DNA from: Pyruvatibacter sp. HU-CL02332 | Lineage (GTDB): Bacteria; Pseudomonadota; Alphaproteobacteria; CGMCC-115125 | DNA length: 64,000 bases | Direction of reading: 5' to 3' | NCBI RefSeq assembly: GCF_040362765.1 | Contig: NZ_BAABWK010000001.1 | Span: forward strand, 1,651,501 to 1,715,500 | Shown here: positions 25,125 through 35,125 of the stretch, piece after piece | Layout: each line of letters opens with the position of its first letter | Numbering within the stretch: position 1 is the stretch's first letter | Position numbers and translations under genes: made by a program | The notes under the pieces: generated by a model | The model's input: only the letters and a program-made list of their open reading frames with translations | Database searches by the model: none | Told to the model about the DNA's origin: nothing

Positions 25125-26114
25125 GTGCCGCATTCAAAACCCATTGTCACCGTCACCCGCAAACTGCCTGACATTGTGGAAACGCGCATGCGCGAGCTGT
25201 TCAACACGCATTTGAACATTGAAGACGTGGCCATGACCCGCGAAGCGCTGGAACAGGCGGTGGCAGACAGTCATGTGCTTGTCCCAACCGTGACGGACCG
25301 CATTGACGCCGACCTCATTGCCAAGGCGGGCGACGATCTCAAGCTGATCGCCAACTTTGGGGCCGGGGTGGACAACATTGACGTTGAGGCCGCCCACGCC
25401 AAAGGCATCACGGTCACCAACACGCCGAATGTGTTGACGGAAGACACCGCCGATCTGACCATGGCGCTGATTCTGGCCGTGCCGCGGCGCGTGACCGAAG
25501 GCGCACAGATCATCACTGAAGACAATCAGTGGCAGGGCTGGGCCCCCACCTGGATGATGGGGCACCGCATTCATGGCAAGCGTCTGGGCATCATCGGCAT
25601 GGGCCGCATTGGCCAGGCTGTCGCCCGACGCGCCAAGGCGTTTGGTCTGTCGATCCACTACCACAACCGCAACCCGGCCAACCCCGCCATCGAGGAAGAG
25701 CTGGAAGCGACCTACTGGGATTCGCTGGATCAGATGCTGGCACGCATGGATATCGTGTCGGTCAATTGCCCGCATACGCCCGCGACATATCACCTGCTCA
25801 ACGCGCGGCGGCTGCAGTTGATGAAGCCGGAGGCCTACGTCGTTAACACCGCTCGCGGCGAGATCATTGACGAAGTGGCCCTATGCAAGGCAATTGATGA
25901 TGGTGCGATCGCCGGTGCCGGGCTCGACGTGTTTGAAAACGAACCCGCCGTGAACCCCAAGCTGCTGGGGCGTCCCAACGTGGTCCTGTTGCCGCATATG
26001 GGGTCCGCCACCATCGAGAGCCGCACGGAGATGGGCGAAAAAGTCGTCATCAACATTCGTAGCTTCGTCGATGGCAATGCGCCGCCTGACAGGGTGTTGC
26101 CCACAGACGTCTAG
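25125..26114 (+). CDS. D-isomer 2-hydroxyacid dehydrogenase (glyoxylate/hydroxypyruvate reductase type)
   Basis: A 329-residue NAD(P)-dependent dehydrogenase. The nucleotide-binding motif is GKRLGIIGMGRIGQAVARRA; the catalytic Arg is in NTARGEIIDE, the Glu in DVFENEPAVNPKL and the His in LLPHMGSATIES (H-x-G-S/x). The substrate is probably glyoxylate or hydroxypyruvate. The start is GTG 25125, followed by PHSKPIVTVTRKLP, the natural N-terminus. Its stop lies 6 bases from the convergent PAS gene. Confidence 0.9.
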   Translation: MPHSKPIVTVTRKLPDIVETRMRELFNTHLNIEDVAMTREALEQAVADSHVLVPTVTDRIDADLIAKAGDDLKLIANFGAGVDNIDVEAAHAKGITVTNTPNVLTEDTADLTMALILAVPRRVTEGAQIITEDNQWQGWAPTWMMGHRIHGKRLGIIGMGRIGQAVARRAKAFGLSIHYHNRNPANPAIEEELEATYWDSLDQMLARMDIVSVNCPHTPATYHLLNARRLQLMKPEAYVVNTARGEIIDEVALCKAIDDGAIAGAGLDVFENEPAVNPKLLGRPNVVLLPHMGSATIESRTEMGEKVVINIRSFVDGNAPPDRVLPTDV

Positions 26115-26120
26115 ACCCTT

Positions 26121-26687
26121 CTACTCGGCAGCACAGGGCCGTGCCGGGCACGTCAGACAGGGGTCTTCGGCGTATTCAAGATCATTCAGGGTCAGGAACC
26201 GCTGGACGCTGCCATCGTCGCCCGCATAGGGCAGGACAAGTGTCCGTTGTGCCAGCAAGTCCTGGCCGGTCCACCGTGCCTGAGCGCCCAAGCAGTAAGG
26301 CTTACGGTTCGCTACAGCCCACTTCATGCGTCCAAAAAACGCTTCTGCACCCACGAGGTCGGCTGGCTCCGACTTGTCCTGGTCCACTTCCCAGCCGGTC
26401 ATCTCCAGATTGGTGATTTCGCGGATGGCGCTGCCGGCCAACCGGAAGACAAACCGGGTCCCTTCGTTCTCCACGCCAATAATGGTGATGTAGGGCAGAA
26501 ATCTTGGTGGAATAGTCGATGGTCGCAGATGCGACATGTGTGGCAGATCAGCGCCGTCGCGCGCCTCATCCCAATGCTTGTAAAAAGCTGCAAAGCTAGG
26601 AGACGCAAGCGGGCTGCCTGCCTCAATAGGACAAAACTGGTCCTTGCCCTGTGGAATGTTACGCCCCTCGCAACCACGCAACGGCAC
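26121..26687 (-). CDS. PAS-domain protein with C-terminal Cys cluster
   Basis: A 188-residue soluble protein. Residues about 35-165 resemble the alphaproteobacterial PAS_5-type single-domain proteins (WDEARDGADLPHMSHLRP, FVFRLAGSAIREI, LPYAGDDGSVQRFLTLND). The C-terminus CLTCPARPC is a Cx2Cx4C pattern that could bind metal or a cluster, which is not a standard part of the PAS fold. No output domain exists. It ends the minus-strand run behind the ThiF/MoeB gene. The role is unknown. Confidence 0.75.
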   Translation of the reverse strand: MPLRGCEGRNIPQGKDQFCPIEAGSPLASPSFAAFYKHWDEARDGADLPHMSHLRPSTIPPRFLPYITIIGVENEGTRFVFRLAGSAIREITNLEMTGWEVDQDKSEPADLVGAEAFFGRMKWAVANRKPYCLGAQARWTGQDLLAQRTLVLPYAGDDGSVQRFLTLNDLEYAEDPCLTCPARPCAAE

Positions 26688-26756
26688 CCAATTGAATGCC
26701 GGACAGCCACTATCTGTGGTAAGTGTAAAAATAGGGTTTGCAACTGTGGGTGGGTG

Positions 26757-27518
26757 TCACGAGTTGTTCTCAGGGTCCCGCCGCAGCTTCACCCGCCGCA
26801 CCCGTGTGTCCAGCGCATCATACAAAAGCAGGCTTCCTGCCAGACTTGTCCCTGCACCGGTTATCTCCTTGATGGCCTCCATTGCCATCATCGAGCCGAT
26901 GACGCCCGTGAGCGCGCCGACGACACCAGCCTCTTCGCAGGTGGGAACGCTTCCAGGCGGCGGCAGGTCTGGGACCAGGTCACGATAACTGGGGGAGGGC
27001 GAACCATCTGCCAGTGTTTCCCAGGCCCGAAACACTGCAAGTTGCCCGTCAAACCGACCGACCGCTCCTGAAACAAGCGGCACGTGGGCTGACTGGCAGG
27101 CAGCGTCCACAAGAAAACGGGTTTCAAAATTGTCGCAGCCATCAAGAACAAGGTCATAACCTGCCACGAGTGCCGAGGCATTTGCGTCGGTGAGCCGCTC
27201 CGTATGCGGAACGATGACCGTGTCCGGATTCAGGGCGTTGATGGTGCGGGCAGCGCTGGATGTCTTGGCTTCGCCAATGGCCTCAGTTGTGTGCGCGATC
27301 TGCCGCTGCAGATTGGACAAAGAGACGATGTCGTCATCCACCAACCCTATGGTGCCGACGCCGGCCGCTGCGAGGTAGAGCGCTGCCGGCGAGCCAAGCC
27401 CGCCGGCACCGATGATCAGCACACGTGCTTTGAGAAGTGCCTGCTGGCCCGGCCCGCCGATCTCCTTGAGCAGAATATGTCGCGCATAGCGCTCAAGTTG
27501 ATCGCCGGTCAGAGCCAC
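26757..27518 (-). CDS. HesA/MoeB/ThiF-type adenylyltransferase
   Basis: An E1-like enzyme that adenylates the C-terminal Gly of a small sulfur-carrier protein (MoaD or ThiS). The 253 residues include ERYARHILLKEIGGPGQQ, the ATP loop VLIIGAGGLGSPAALYLAAAG, the DDDIVSLSNLQRQ block with the ATP-contacting Asp/Arg, and DLVLDGCDNFETRF. The zinc-binding Cys pairs typical of MoeB are not evident, and there is no rhodanese domain. I set the start at GTG 27518, behind AGGACA, 10 bases after the cysK stop; longer versions would overlap cysK. Cotranscription with cysK fits sulfur transfer. Confidence 0.9.
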   Translation of the reverse strand: MALTGDQLERYARHILLKEIGGPGQQALLKARVLIIGAGGLGSPAALYLAAAGVGTIGLVDDDIVSLSNLQRQIAHTTEAIGEAKTSSAARTINALNPDTVIVPHTERLTDANASALVAGYDLVLDGCDNFETRFLVDAACQSAHVPLVSGAVGRFDGQLAVFRAWETLADGSPSPSYRDLVPDLPPPGSVPTCEEAGVVGALTGVIGSMMAMEAIKEITGAGTSLAGSLLLYDALDTRVRRVKLRRDPENNS

Positions 27519-27528
27519 AGGATTTGTC

Positions 27529-28476
27529 CTAGATACCGTCAAAGAGGGCGGTGGAGAGGTACCGCTCGGCAAAGCTTGGGATGATTGCGACGATCGTCTT
27601 TCCCGCCATGTCATCGCGCTCGGATACTTCAAGCGCCGCAGCAATGGCCGCGCCCGATGAGATACCGCCGGCAATGCCTTCTTCGCGGGCAGCCTGACGA
27701 GATGTTTCAAAGGCTGTCTCGTTGCCGATGGTGATCACTTCGTCGATCAGATCCTTGTCCAGATTACCCGGCACAAAGCCCGCGCCGATACCCTGAATCT
27801 TGTGGGGGCCCGGCTGGCCGCCAGACAGGATGGGAGAATCTTCCGGCTCGATGGCGATCATCTTCATGCCTGGCTTCTTGGCCTTCAGCACAGAGCCTAC
27901 GCCGGTGAACGTACCCGCCGTGCCGATGCCGGAAATCACCACATCAACCTTGCCGTCAGTGTCATTCCAGATTTCTTCCGCCGTGGTCTGGCGATGGATT
28001 TCAGGGTTGGCCGGATTGTCGAACTGCTGTGGCATCACGGCGTTCGGCGTGGACTGAAGCATCTCTTCAGCGCGGGCAACCGCGCCCTTCATGCCCTTGG
28101 CAGCTTCTGTCAGCTCAAGCTCGGCGCCAAGCAGCGCCAGCATCTTGCGGCGCTCCATGGACATGCTTTCCGGCATGACCAGAATGAGCTTGTAGCCTTT
28201 CGCAGCAGCCACGAAAGCCAGCGCAATGCCGGTGTTGCCGGAAGTGGGCTCAATCAGAACCGTGTTCTCGTTGATCTTGCCCTGCGCTTCCAGCGCTTCA
28301 ATCATCGCAACGCCGATGCGGTCCTTGACGCTGGACAGCGGGTTGAAGAATTCGAGCTTCAACAGCACGTCGGCTTTGCCGTTCTTGTTCATGCGCTTGA
28401 GGCGCACCAGCGGGGTGTCACCAATGGTCTGCGTGATGCAGTCGTAAATGCGGCCGCGGCCTGGCTTGTCGGTCAT
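27529..28476 (-). CDS. cysK: Cysteine synthase A (O-acetylserine sulfhydrylase)
   Basis: A PLP enzyme that makes cysteine from O-acetylserine and sulfide. The 315 residues carry the PLP Lys in [11 protein letters not shown], the substrate loop [12 protein letters not shown] and the phosphate-binding [12 protein letters not shown]. The length is normal. It lies 51 bases downstream of an Rrf2 regulator on the same strand and 10 bases before the ThiF/MoeB gene. Rrf2 regulators linked to cysK recall CymR in Gram-positives. Confidence 0.96.
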   Translation of the reverse strand: MTDKPGRGRIYDCITQTIGDTPLVRLKRMNKNGKADVLLKLEFFNPLSSVKDRIGVAMIEALEAQGKINENTVLIEPTSGNTGIALAFVAAAKGYKLILVMPESMSMERRKMLALLGAELELTEAAKGMKGAVARAEEMLQSTPNAVMPQQFDNPANPEIHRQTTAEEIWNDTDGKVDVVISGIGTAGTFTGVGSVLKAKKPGMKMIAIEPEDSPILSGGQPGPHKIQGIGAGFVPGNLDKDLIDEVITIGNETAFETSRQAAREEGIAGGISSGAAIAAALEVSERDDMAGKTIVAIIPSFAERYLSTALFDGI

Positions 28477-28527
28477 GGGGTTGCCTCCTGTATTGCGCGC
28501 TTTTTGTTCGCGGAGCGCGCTATTGAT

Positions 28528-29064
28528 CTAGATTGTGAAATCCATGCCTGCTTGTGATGCAGGCTTGATGTCTTTGGTCTCTGCCTCTCGGCACAGGTCA
28601 TCAATGGTGATGGCGTTGAGCTTATCCATCATATCGGCCTGAAACGAATCCCACATGGGACGGACCACCTGCTCGCCCAAAGGTGAACCGCCATTGGTGT
28701 TCTCTTCAGCAGGCGCAGTCATGGCCTCGCCTGTACCGTTCAGGGATCCGCGTGTCTCGCGCGCGGCTGCCTTTGCCTCGTCGCGCGCATCGTCGGCGGC
28801 TTCCATGGCGCCAACCACGCGGACGATTTCGCCAACAGTGATGCGTCGCCGCTCCCGCGCCAGCCGGTAGCCGCCACGCGGACCGCGTACACCCTTGAGC
28901 ACGCCTTCACGCACAAGCTGCTGCATCACCTGCTCAAGATAGCGCTGGGGAATGCCCTGCCGCTTGGTGATCTCTTTTGACTGCACCGGGTCAGGCCGCG
29001 CGTTGTACGCAACGTCCACAACGGCCTCCAGCGCCAGCAATGTCTTTTTCGATAGCCGCAACAT
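28528..29064 (-). CDS. Rrf2-family transcriptional regulator
   Basis: The 178-residue product starts MLRLSKKTLLALEAVVDVAYNARP and has the Rrf2 winged helix with GIPQRYLEQVMQQLVREGVLKGVRGPRGGYRLAR (in parts). The three Cys ligands of IscR's 2Fe-2S cluster are missing: the corresponding stretch is an Ala/Glu/Asp-rich linker, and the only Cys lies near the C-terminus (DDLCREAE). It is thus CymR-like rather than IscR-like. The start 29064 lies 4 bases after the dut stop; longer starts would run inside dut. cysK follows, the likely target. Confidence 0.9.
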   Translation of the reverse strand: MLRLSKKTLLALEAVVDVAYNARPDPVQSKEITKRQGIPQRYLEQVMQQLVREGVLKGVRGPRGGYRLARERRRITVGEIVRVVGAMEAADDARDEAKAAARETRGSLNGTGEAMTAPAEENTNGGSPLGEQVVRPMWDSFQADMMDKLNAITIDDLCREAETKDIKPASQAGMDFTI

Positions 29065-29068
29065 GCCG

Positions 29069-29545
29069 TTACCCGGCCTTTCTCGTTGTGTCCGTTCCCG
29101 TAGATCCAAACCCGCCCGCGCCGCGTTCGGTTTCATCCAGTGTATCAACGGCGGCAAAAACACCGCGCGTCACCGGCGCGAACAGCATCTGCGCAATGCG
29201 CATGCCACGGTCGATGACAACAGGTTCGTTGCCGTGATTGATCAGGATGACTTTCACTTCGCCGCGATAGTCCGCATCCACCGTACCCGGACTATTCAGC
29301 ACGGTGACGCCCTGCTTGGCGGCCAGGCCGGAGCGCGGACGCACCTGCGCCTCAAAGCCTGCGGGCAGAGCAATGGCAAGACCTGTTGGCACCATGGCGC
29401 GGGCGCCGGGTGCCAGTGTCACCTCTTCGCCTTCAGCCAGGGCGGCCCGCAGATCCATGCCCGCGGCCTGATCGGTTTCATAGGCCGGCAGATCAAGTCC
29501 CTGCCCGTGCGGCAGTTGCATGACCTTGACGTCAATCGAACTCAT
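29069..29545 (-). CDS. dut: dUTP diphosphatase (dUTPase)
   Basis: Hydrolyses dUTP to dUMP and pyrophosphate, keeping uracil out of DNA. The 158 residues contain the trimeric dUTPase motifs: AAGMDLRA (1), [21 protein letters not shown] (2 and 3, with the catalytic Asp in VDADYRGE), RIAQMLFAP (4) and the C-terminal [11 protein letters not shown] (5). It sits 14 bases after coaBC, a common pairing. Confidence 0.97.
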   Translation of the reverse strand: MSSIDVKVMQLPHGQGLDLPAYETDQAAGMDLRAALAEGEEVTLAPGARAMVPTGLAIALPAGFEAQVRPRSGLAAKQGVTVLNSPGTVDADYRGEVKVILINHGNEPVVIDRGMRIAQMLFAPVTRGVFAAVDTLDETERGAGGFGSTGTDTTRKAG

Positions 29546-29559
29546 TGGAAGCGTTCCCC

Positions 29560-30762
29560 TCAGGAAGTCAGAGCCAGCGCCACGCGCTCGGCAAGTTTCG
29601 TTGCGACCTGTGCCTTGGGCATCGGGTCCCAGTGCTCTGCGGCACCGTCGGTAATGATGTGAACCGTGTTGTTGTCACCGCCCATGATGCCGGTACCCGG
29701 CGACACGTCGTTGGCCACAATCCAGTCGCAGCCTTTGCGCACGCGCTTGGCAGTGGCGTGGTCAATCACGTCATCGGTTTCAGCGGCAAATCCCACGACC
29801 AGTTGCGGACGCTTGGGACCAGCAGCAGACAGTGTCGCCAGAATGTCCGGGTTTTCCACCAGCGACAGCGGCGGCACAGCACCGGAGCCATCTTTCTTGA
29901 GTTTGGAATTGGTGGATGTGTCCGCCCGCCAGTCAGCAACGGCGGCGGCACAAATCGCAATGTCAGCGGGCAGGGCGGCCTCGGTAGCGGCCAGCATTTC
30001 GCGTGCTGTTTCCACGCGCGTGATCTTGACGCCGCGCGGGTCGCCAAGCGCGGTTGGTCCGGAGACAAGATGCGTGTCTGCACCAAGCAGCGCCAGAGCT
30101 TCAGCGATGGCGTAGCCCTGCTTACCCGATGACCGGTTGGCGATGTAGCGCACAGGGTCAATCGGTTCATGGGTTGGCCCGGCGGTGACTATCGCCTTGC
30201 GCCCGGCCAGCAATTGCGTGCCGCCCAGCTTCGCTTCAATGGCTTCAACAATCTCGTCCGGCTCGACGAGGCGCCCGGGCCCGAATTCACCGCAAGCCAT
30301 GGAGCCTTCGGTGGGGCCAACAACACTGACGCCGTCAGCAATAAGCTGCGCGAGGTTCCGCTGCGTGGCAGCGTGTTCCCACATGCGCACATTCATGGCG
30401 GGCACAATCATCACCGGCTTGTCCGTCGCCAGAAGAGCAGTCGAGGCCATGTCGTCGGCGCGGCCATGGGCAATCTTGGCCATGAGGTCCGCAGTGGCCG
30501 GGCACACGACCAGAAGATCAGCATCGCGCGACAGCTGGATGTGGCCCATGTCGGCTTCAGCCGTCAGGTCGAACAGATCCGTGTAGACCTTGTCATGCGT
30601 GAGCCCGCCAACGGACAGCGGCGTGACAAATTCCTGGCCCGCCTTGGTCAGGATCGCTCGCACTTCGCCGCCCCGGCGACGGATTAACCGTGCCAGCTCA
30701 AGCGACTTGTAGGCAGCGATACCGCCACCGATGATCAGAAGTATGCGTTTGCCGTCGAGCAC
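29560..30762 (-). CDS. coaBC: Bifunctional CoaBC (PPC decarboxylase / PPC synthetase)
   Basis: Joins cysteine to 4'-phosphopantothenate and decarboxylates the product, two steps of CoA synthesis. The N-terminal flavoprotein (CoaC) half has [14 protein letters not shown], the [10 protein letters not shown] block and the [10 protein letters not shown] loop with the active-site Cys. The CoaB half begins [29 protein letters not shown] chose GTG 30762 giving 400 residues; an ATG at 30786 would add eight residues that encode the ribosome site. It lies between ubiB and dut. Confidence 0.95.
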   Translation of the reverse strand: MLDGKRILLIIGGGIAAYKSLELARLIRRRGGEVRAILTKAGQEFVTPLSVGGLTHDKVYTDLFDLTAEADMGHIQLSRDADLLVVCPATADLMAKIAHGRADDMASTALLATDKPVMIVPAMNVRMWEHAATQRNLAQLIADGVSVVGPTEGSMACGEFGPGRLVEPDEIVEAIEAKLGGTQLLAGRKAIVTAGPTHEPIDPVRYIANRSSGKQGYAIAEALALLGADTHLVSGPTALGDPRGVKITRVETAREMLAATEAALPADIAICAAAVADWRADTSTNSKLKKDGSGAVPPLSLVENPDILATLSAAGPKRPQLVVGFAAETDDVIDHATAKRVRKGCDWIVANDVSPGTGIMGGDNNTVHIITDGAAEHWDPMPKAQVATKLAERVALALTS

Positions 30763-30892
30763 GTGATCCCGCCTTCCACACCACAAAAGCCGCAGAAACC
30801 CAATAATTCCCGCGAGTGTTGCGGTGAATATAGGTATTTACGGCTGCAATGTGTAGATAGCTCGCAAAATCATTCGTGGGGGCGCTTTGGCG

Positions 30893-32506
30893 CTAGAGCA
30901 GCGTTGTGACCGCAATCACCACCAACGCGGCTGCCCCGACCCACAGTGCAATGCGATTGGGACGTTCCTGCTTGGCCTGCGCGTCTGCGATGGCCCGCGC
31001 AGTGTCCGGGTGCAGTTTGAGGCCCTCAACGGCTCCTGTGCCGTCCGGTCCGGCAATGCTGCGGGCGGCACGTTCTGCTGTTTCCAGTAGGTCCGGCAGG
31101 TCGCTCATCAGGCGGCCCATGCGCTCAGCACCTTTGACGGCATCCTGTAGCCGGCCTTCCGGGCCGACTTTGCTTTCCAGCCATTGCCGCAGCACCGGCT
31201 CGGATGTCACCCACATGTTGAATTGCGGGTCGAGGTCGCGGGCCACGCCTTCCACCACCACCATGGTCTTTTGCAGCATGATGAGTTCAGGCCGCGTCTC
31301 CATGTCGAACTGGTCTGTGACCTCAAAAAGCTGACCCAGCAGGCGTGCCATGGAGATTTCGTGCGCCTCGCGGTCAAACAGAGGTTCGCCGATGGCACGC
31401 AAGGCCTGTGCGAACGCATCCACGGATTTGCTTTCAGGCACATAGCCTGCCTCAAAATGCACTTCCGCGACGCGACGATAGTCCCGCATCACAAAGCCAA
31501 AGAGGATCTCCGCCAGGAAACGGCTTTCCTTGGCACTGAGGCGTCCCATGATACCGTAATCGACAGCCACCAACGTGCCCGCCGGTGTGCCGTCCGCTTC
31601 CACGAACAGATTGCCGGGATGCATGTCAGCGTGGAAATAACCCTCGCGCACTGCATGCGTCAAAAAGCTGTTGATGACGTTTGCAGCCACTTCCTTGAGG
31701 TCGAGGCCGGCGGCTTCAAGGGCCTTGATGTCGGCAATGGGGATGCCGTCGATCCACTCAAGGGTCATTACCCTTTTTGAGGTGCGTTCCCAGTCAATGG
31801 ACGGTGTGCGGAACCCGGCGTCGCCGCGTGTGCGCTCTTCCATCTCTGACATGGCGGCTGCTTCAAGACGCAAATCCATTTCAAGCGCCACAGAGTCTGC
31901 AAGTGTCTGCACCACATCAACCGGTTTCAGGCGCCGCGCCGACGGCACCATCCGGTCAATAAGACGCGCCGCCCAGAAGAAGGCCTCCAGATCAGCCGCA
32001 AACCGCTTTTCGACGTCCGGGCGCAGAACCTTCACAGCCACCGGTTGGGTCCCACCGTCCGCAGCGGGCACAGTGGCCTTGTGCACCTGGGCAATGGACG
32101 CGGCCGCCACCGCGTCACCCATATTCTGAAAAATCGTGTCCGCAGGTGTGTCGAACTCGTCCGCAATGATCTGTCGGGCAGTGGCAGTCTCAAAGGGCGG
32201 CAGACGGTCCTGAAGTTTTGCGAGGTCACGCGCGAGGGCTGGATCAATCACATCAGGCCGGGTCGCCAGAAACTGGCCAAGCTTGATGTAGCTGGGGCCA
32301 AGCTCTGTCAGGGCAGCGGCAAGCCGGTCCCCTTCCGACCCCTTGGCGCTGCTGCTACCAAACTTCTGCCTCAGCTTTGCAATGCTGCGCGCGGCCTTGA
32401 CGGGGGCCGGAGGCTCGCCTGCATCAAGGGCAAACAGCGCGTCATAGCGCGACAGCACCCAGGCTGTGCGGACGAGCCGACCAAAATTGCGCACATGGCG
32501 GATCAT
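30893..32506 (-). CDS. ubiB: UbiB, ADCK-type protein kinase-like ubiquinone biosynthesis factor
   Basis: UbiB is an atypical kinase/ATPase required for ubiquinone synthesis at the membrane. In 537 residues: the KxGQ signature YIKLGQFLATRPDVI (about 73-87), the Ala-rich nucleotide loop AAASIAQVHKA, catalytic HADMHPGNLFV and VAVDYGIMGR (DFG-like), and a C-terminal transmembrane helix RIALWVGAAALVVIAVTTLL at the very end. It is 12 bases after ubiE and would be cotranscribed with it. Confidence 0.96.
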   Translation of the reverse strand: MIRHVRNFGRLVRTAWVLSRYDALFALDAGEPPAPVKAARSIAKLRQKFGSSSAKGSEGDRLAAALTELGPSYIKLGQFLATRPDVIDPALARDLAKLQDRLPPFETATARQIIADEFDTPADTIFQNMGDAVAAASIAQVHKATVPAADGGTQPVAVKVLRPDVEKRFAADLEAFFWAARLIDRMVPSARRLKPVDVVQTLADSVALEMDLRLEAAAMSEMEERTRGDAGFRTPSIDWERTSKRVMTLEWIDGIPIADIKALEAAGLDLKEVAANVINSFLTHAVREGYFHADMHPGNLFVEADGTPAGTLVAVDYGIMGRLSAKESRFLAEILFGFVMRDYRRVAEVHFEAGYVPESKSVDAFAQALRAIGEPLFDREAHEISMARLLGQLFEVTDQFDMETRPELIMLQKTMVVVEGVARDLDPQFNMWVTSEPVLRQWLESKVGPEGRLQDAVKGAERMGRLMSDLPDLLETAERAARSIAGPDGTGAVEGLKLHPDTARAIADAQAKQERPNRIALWVGAAALVVIAVTTLL

Positions 32507-32518
32507 CGTGATGCGGCC

Positions 32519-33322
32519 CTAGATCTTGTAGCCGGAATGGATGGCCGCAATGCCACCGGTCAGGTTGCGATGGGTGACACGTGAAAAACCGGCCTTGCGG
32601 ATACGGTCTTCAAACGCTTTTTGCTGCGGGAACTTGCGAATGCTCTCCACCAGATATTGGTAGGAGTCCCGGTCACCGGTCACGATCTGCCCGATGCGGG
32701 GGATCGCCTCGAAGGACCACGTCTCATAAAACTCATCGAGTAGCGGCACGACCACATGGCTGAATTCAAGGCACATGAAACGGCCGCCGGGTTTCAGTAC
32801 ACGGAACGCTTCACTCAGTGCCGCGTCTAAGTCCGGCACGTTGCGTATGCCAAAGGCAATTGTGTAGGCGTCGAACCGATTGGCTTCGAGCGGCAGATTT
32901 TCAGCATTCATGCATGCAAAAGACAGCCGGTCGCCCATCGGGTCCGTCTGCGCCCGCACCTTGCCTTCACCCAGCATGGCATCATTGATGTCAGCCACCA
33001 GCACCTTGGCGTGTCCGTTTGAGCGGTGAGCAATGCGCGAGGCGATGTCGCCTGTGCCGCCTGCCATATCCAGTGTCTCGTAGGCCGCGCCTGTTTTGCG
33101 TGGCGCGAGCCATGAGACCATGCCGTCTTTCCAGAGCCGGTGAACGCCCACCGACATCAGGTCGTTCATCAGGTCATAGCGGCCAGCCACGTTGCGGAAA
33201 ACGCCATTGACCAGGCCCTGCTTTTCAGTCGGGTCCACATCACGAAACCCGAAATGGGTTGCGTTGCTGGGAGCCGCAGCAGTTGCATCGGCGGCATCAT
33301 TCTTGGTTGGTGCATCACTCAT
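32519..33322 (-). CDS. ubiE: Ubiquinone/menaquinone C-methyltransferase UbiE
   Basis: A SAM-dependent methylase of the quinone ring. The 267 residues include the [19 protein letters not shown] loop, the [18 protein letters not shown] segment, the [27 protein letters not shown] family signature (in parts) and the C-terminal [14 protein letters not shown]. An N-terminal Asp/Ala-rich stretch precedes the core. It is divergent from mutM, the common alphaproteobacterial order. Confidence 0.97.
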   Translation of the reverse strand: MSDAPTKNDAADATAAAPSNATHFGFRDVDPTEKQGLVNGVFRNVAGRYDLMNDLMSVGVHRLWKDGMVSWLAPRKTGAAYETLDMAGGTGDIASRIAHRSNGHAKVLVADINDAMLGEGKVRAQTDPMGDRLSFACMNAENLPLEANRFDAYTIAFGIRNVPDLDAALSEAFRVLKPGGRFMCLEFSHVVVPLLDEFYETWSFEAIPRIGQIVTGDRDSYQYLVESIRKFPQQKAFEDRIRKAGFSRVTHRNLTGGIAAIHSGYKI

Positions 33323-33415
33323 GGGCGCGGACCATAGCGCATCCCCGTTGCTTTGCGCTATGAGACCGCCTCACACTGGTAAAAATGTCGCTGCCCGAGA
33401 ATTGGCCCCCAATCC

Positions 33416-34306
33416 ATGCCTGAATTGCCCGAAGTAGAGACTGTCCGCCGGGGCCTGGCGCCCGCCATGGAGGGGCAGCGGTTTGAGCATGTGGAGGCGA
33501 AGCGGCCTGATCTGCGCTTTCCCCTGCCGAATGACTTTGCAGGCCGCCTGACCGGCACCCGCCTTGAGACGCTAAATCGCCGCGGTAAATATCTCGTTGG
33601 CCGTCTGGACGATGGTGCGCTCCTCATCATGCATCTGGGCATGTCCGGCCGCTTTGTGGTGGAAATGCCCGGCGATGACCAAAACCGTCCCGGTTCGTTT
33701 CACCTCGACACCGGGGCAAACGCCCATGCCATGCACGAGCACATCGTGTTCCGCATGGAGGGCGGTGGTGTCGTCCGCTATTCAGACCCGCGCCGTTTCG
33801 GCTTCATGACCATCGAGGAAACCGGCAACGAAGCGCAAAACAGCTTCCTGCAGCAACTGGGTCCCGAGCCGCTGGAGAAGGGCTTCAATTCAAATGTGCT
33901 GGCCGCGGGTCTTGCAGGCCGCAAGTCGCCCATCAAATCGGCGCTCCTGGATCAGGCGGTGGTGGCAGGCCTGGGCAATATATATGTGTGCGAAGCGTTG
34001 TTCCGCTCTGGCATCTCCCCCAAGCGCATTGCGGCTTCGCTTGTGAAACAGTCCGGCGAGCCAACAGATCGCCTGAAGAAGCTCTCGACCACCATTCGCC
34101 AGGTCCTGCGTGAAGCCATTGAAGCCGGCGGCAGTTCTCTGCGCGATCATGCCCAGGCGGATGGCTCGCTTGGTTATTTCCAGCACACCTTCAAAGTATA
34201 TGACCGCGAAGGCAGCCCCTGCGTCACACGGGGGTGCGACAAGGACATTCGCCGGATTGTTCAATCTGGACGCTCGACATTCTATTGCGGGCAATGTCAA
34301 AGATAG
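33416..34306 (+). CDS. mutM: Formamidopyrimidine-DNA glycosylase (Fpg)
   Basis: Excises 8-oxoguanine and ring-opened purines and cuts the resulting AP site. The mature N-terminus [13 protein letters not shown] provides catalytic Pro2 and Glu3; Lys58 in RRGKYL is also present, as are the H2TH region ([14 protein letters not shown]) and the C-terminal zinc finger [10 protein letters not shown]...[11 protein letters not shown]. The length of 296 is slightly above the norm. There is no strong ribosome site, but the N-terminus fixes the start. Confidence 0.97.
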   Translation: MPELPEVETVRRGLAPAMEGQRFEHVEAKRPDLRFPLPNDFAGRLTGTRLETLNRRGKYLVGRLDDGALLIMHLGMSGRFVVEMPGDDQNRPGSFHLDTGANAHAMHEHIVFRMEGGGVVRYSDPRRFGFMTIEETGNEAQNSFLQQLGPEPLEKGFNSNVLAAGLAGRKSPIKSALLDQAVVAGLGNIYVCEALFRSGISPKRIAASLVKQSGEPTDRLKKLSTTIRQVLREAIEAGGSSLRDHAQADGSLGYFQHTFKVYDREGSPCVTRGCDKDIRRIVQSGRSTFYCGQCQR

Positions 34307-34348
34307 AGCCGATACAAAATCGCCGACCCATCAAGGAAGCTGACCTCC

Positions 34349-35122
34349 ATGGCCTACGACACCATCAAGACCGAAAAGCGCGGCGCTGTTGCGCTCATCA
34401 CGCTCAACCGCCCCGACGCGTTGAACGCTTTGAACTCGCAGCTGGTGGATGAACTGATTGATGCGGTTCAGGGCTTTGACGGTGACGACGCAATCGGCTG
34501 CATGGTCATCACCGGATCAGAAAAGGCATTCGCCGCTGGCGCTGACATCAAGGAGATGCAGCCCAAGACCTATATGGATGTCTACAAGGAAGACCTGTTT
34601 GAAAAAGCCAACCGCATAGCAGAAGCACGCAAGCCTGTTGTGGCGGCTGTGTCCGGCTATGCGCTTGGCGGTGGCTGTGAACTGGCCATGCTGTGTGATT
34701 TCATTCTGGCATCTGACACAGCCAAGTTCGGTCAGCCGGAAATTTCGCTCGGCGTGATGCCGGGCATCGGTGGGTCGCAGCGCCTCACGCGTTTTGTGGG
34801 CAAGTCCAAGTCCATGGAAATGTGCCTGACCGGCCGCATGATGGATGCAGAAGAAGCAGAGCGCGCAGGCCTTGTCAGCCGCGTTGTTCCCGCAGCAGAC
34901 CTTGTGGAAGAAGCAGTCAAGACAGCTGAAAAGATCGCGGGCATGTCACGGCCGGTGACAGCTCTCACCAAGGAAGCGGTCAACCGCTCCTATGAGACCA
35001 CTCTGGCAGAAGGCATCCGCTTTGAGCGGCGCTTGTTCCACTCGCTCTTCGCGCTGGAAGACCAGAAGGAGGGCATGGCTGCCTTCATCGACAAGCGCAA
35101 ACCCTCCTTCAAGCACAAATAG
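34349..35122 (+). CDS. Enoyl-CoA hydratase
   Basis: A 257-residue crotonase-fold enzyme that hydrates trans-2-enoyl-CoA in beta-oxidation. The oxyanion-hole segments AAGADIKEM and [10 protein letters not shown] are clear, and the second catalytic Glu region reads [22 protein letters not shown]. This combination is typical of short-chain (crotonyl-type) hydratases rather than isomerases. It lies 42 bases after mutM and stops 3 bases before the convergent flavodoxin-fold gene. Confidence 0.93.
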   Translation: MAYDTIKTEKRGAVALITLNRPDALNALNSQLVDELIDAVQGFDGDDAIGCMVITGSEKAFAAGADIKEMQPKTYMDVYKEDLFEKANRIAEARKPVVAAVSGYALGGGCELAMLCDFILASDTAKFGQPEISLGVMPGIGGSQRLTRFVGKSKSMEMCLTGRMMDAEEAERAGLVSRVVPAADLVEEAVKTAEKIAGMSRPVTALTKEAVNRSYETTLAEGIRFERRLFHSLFALEDQKEGMAAFIDKRKPSFKHK

Positions 35123-35125
35123 CCT

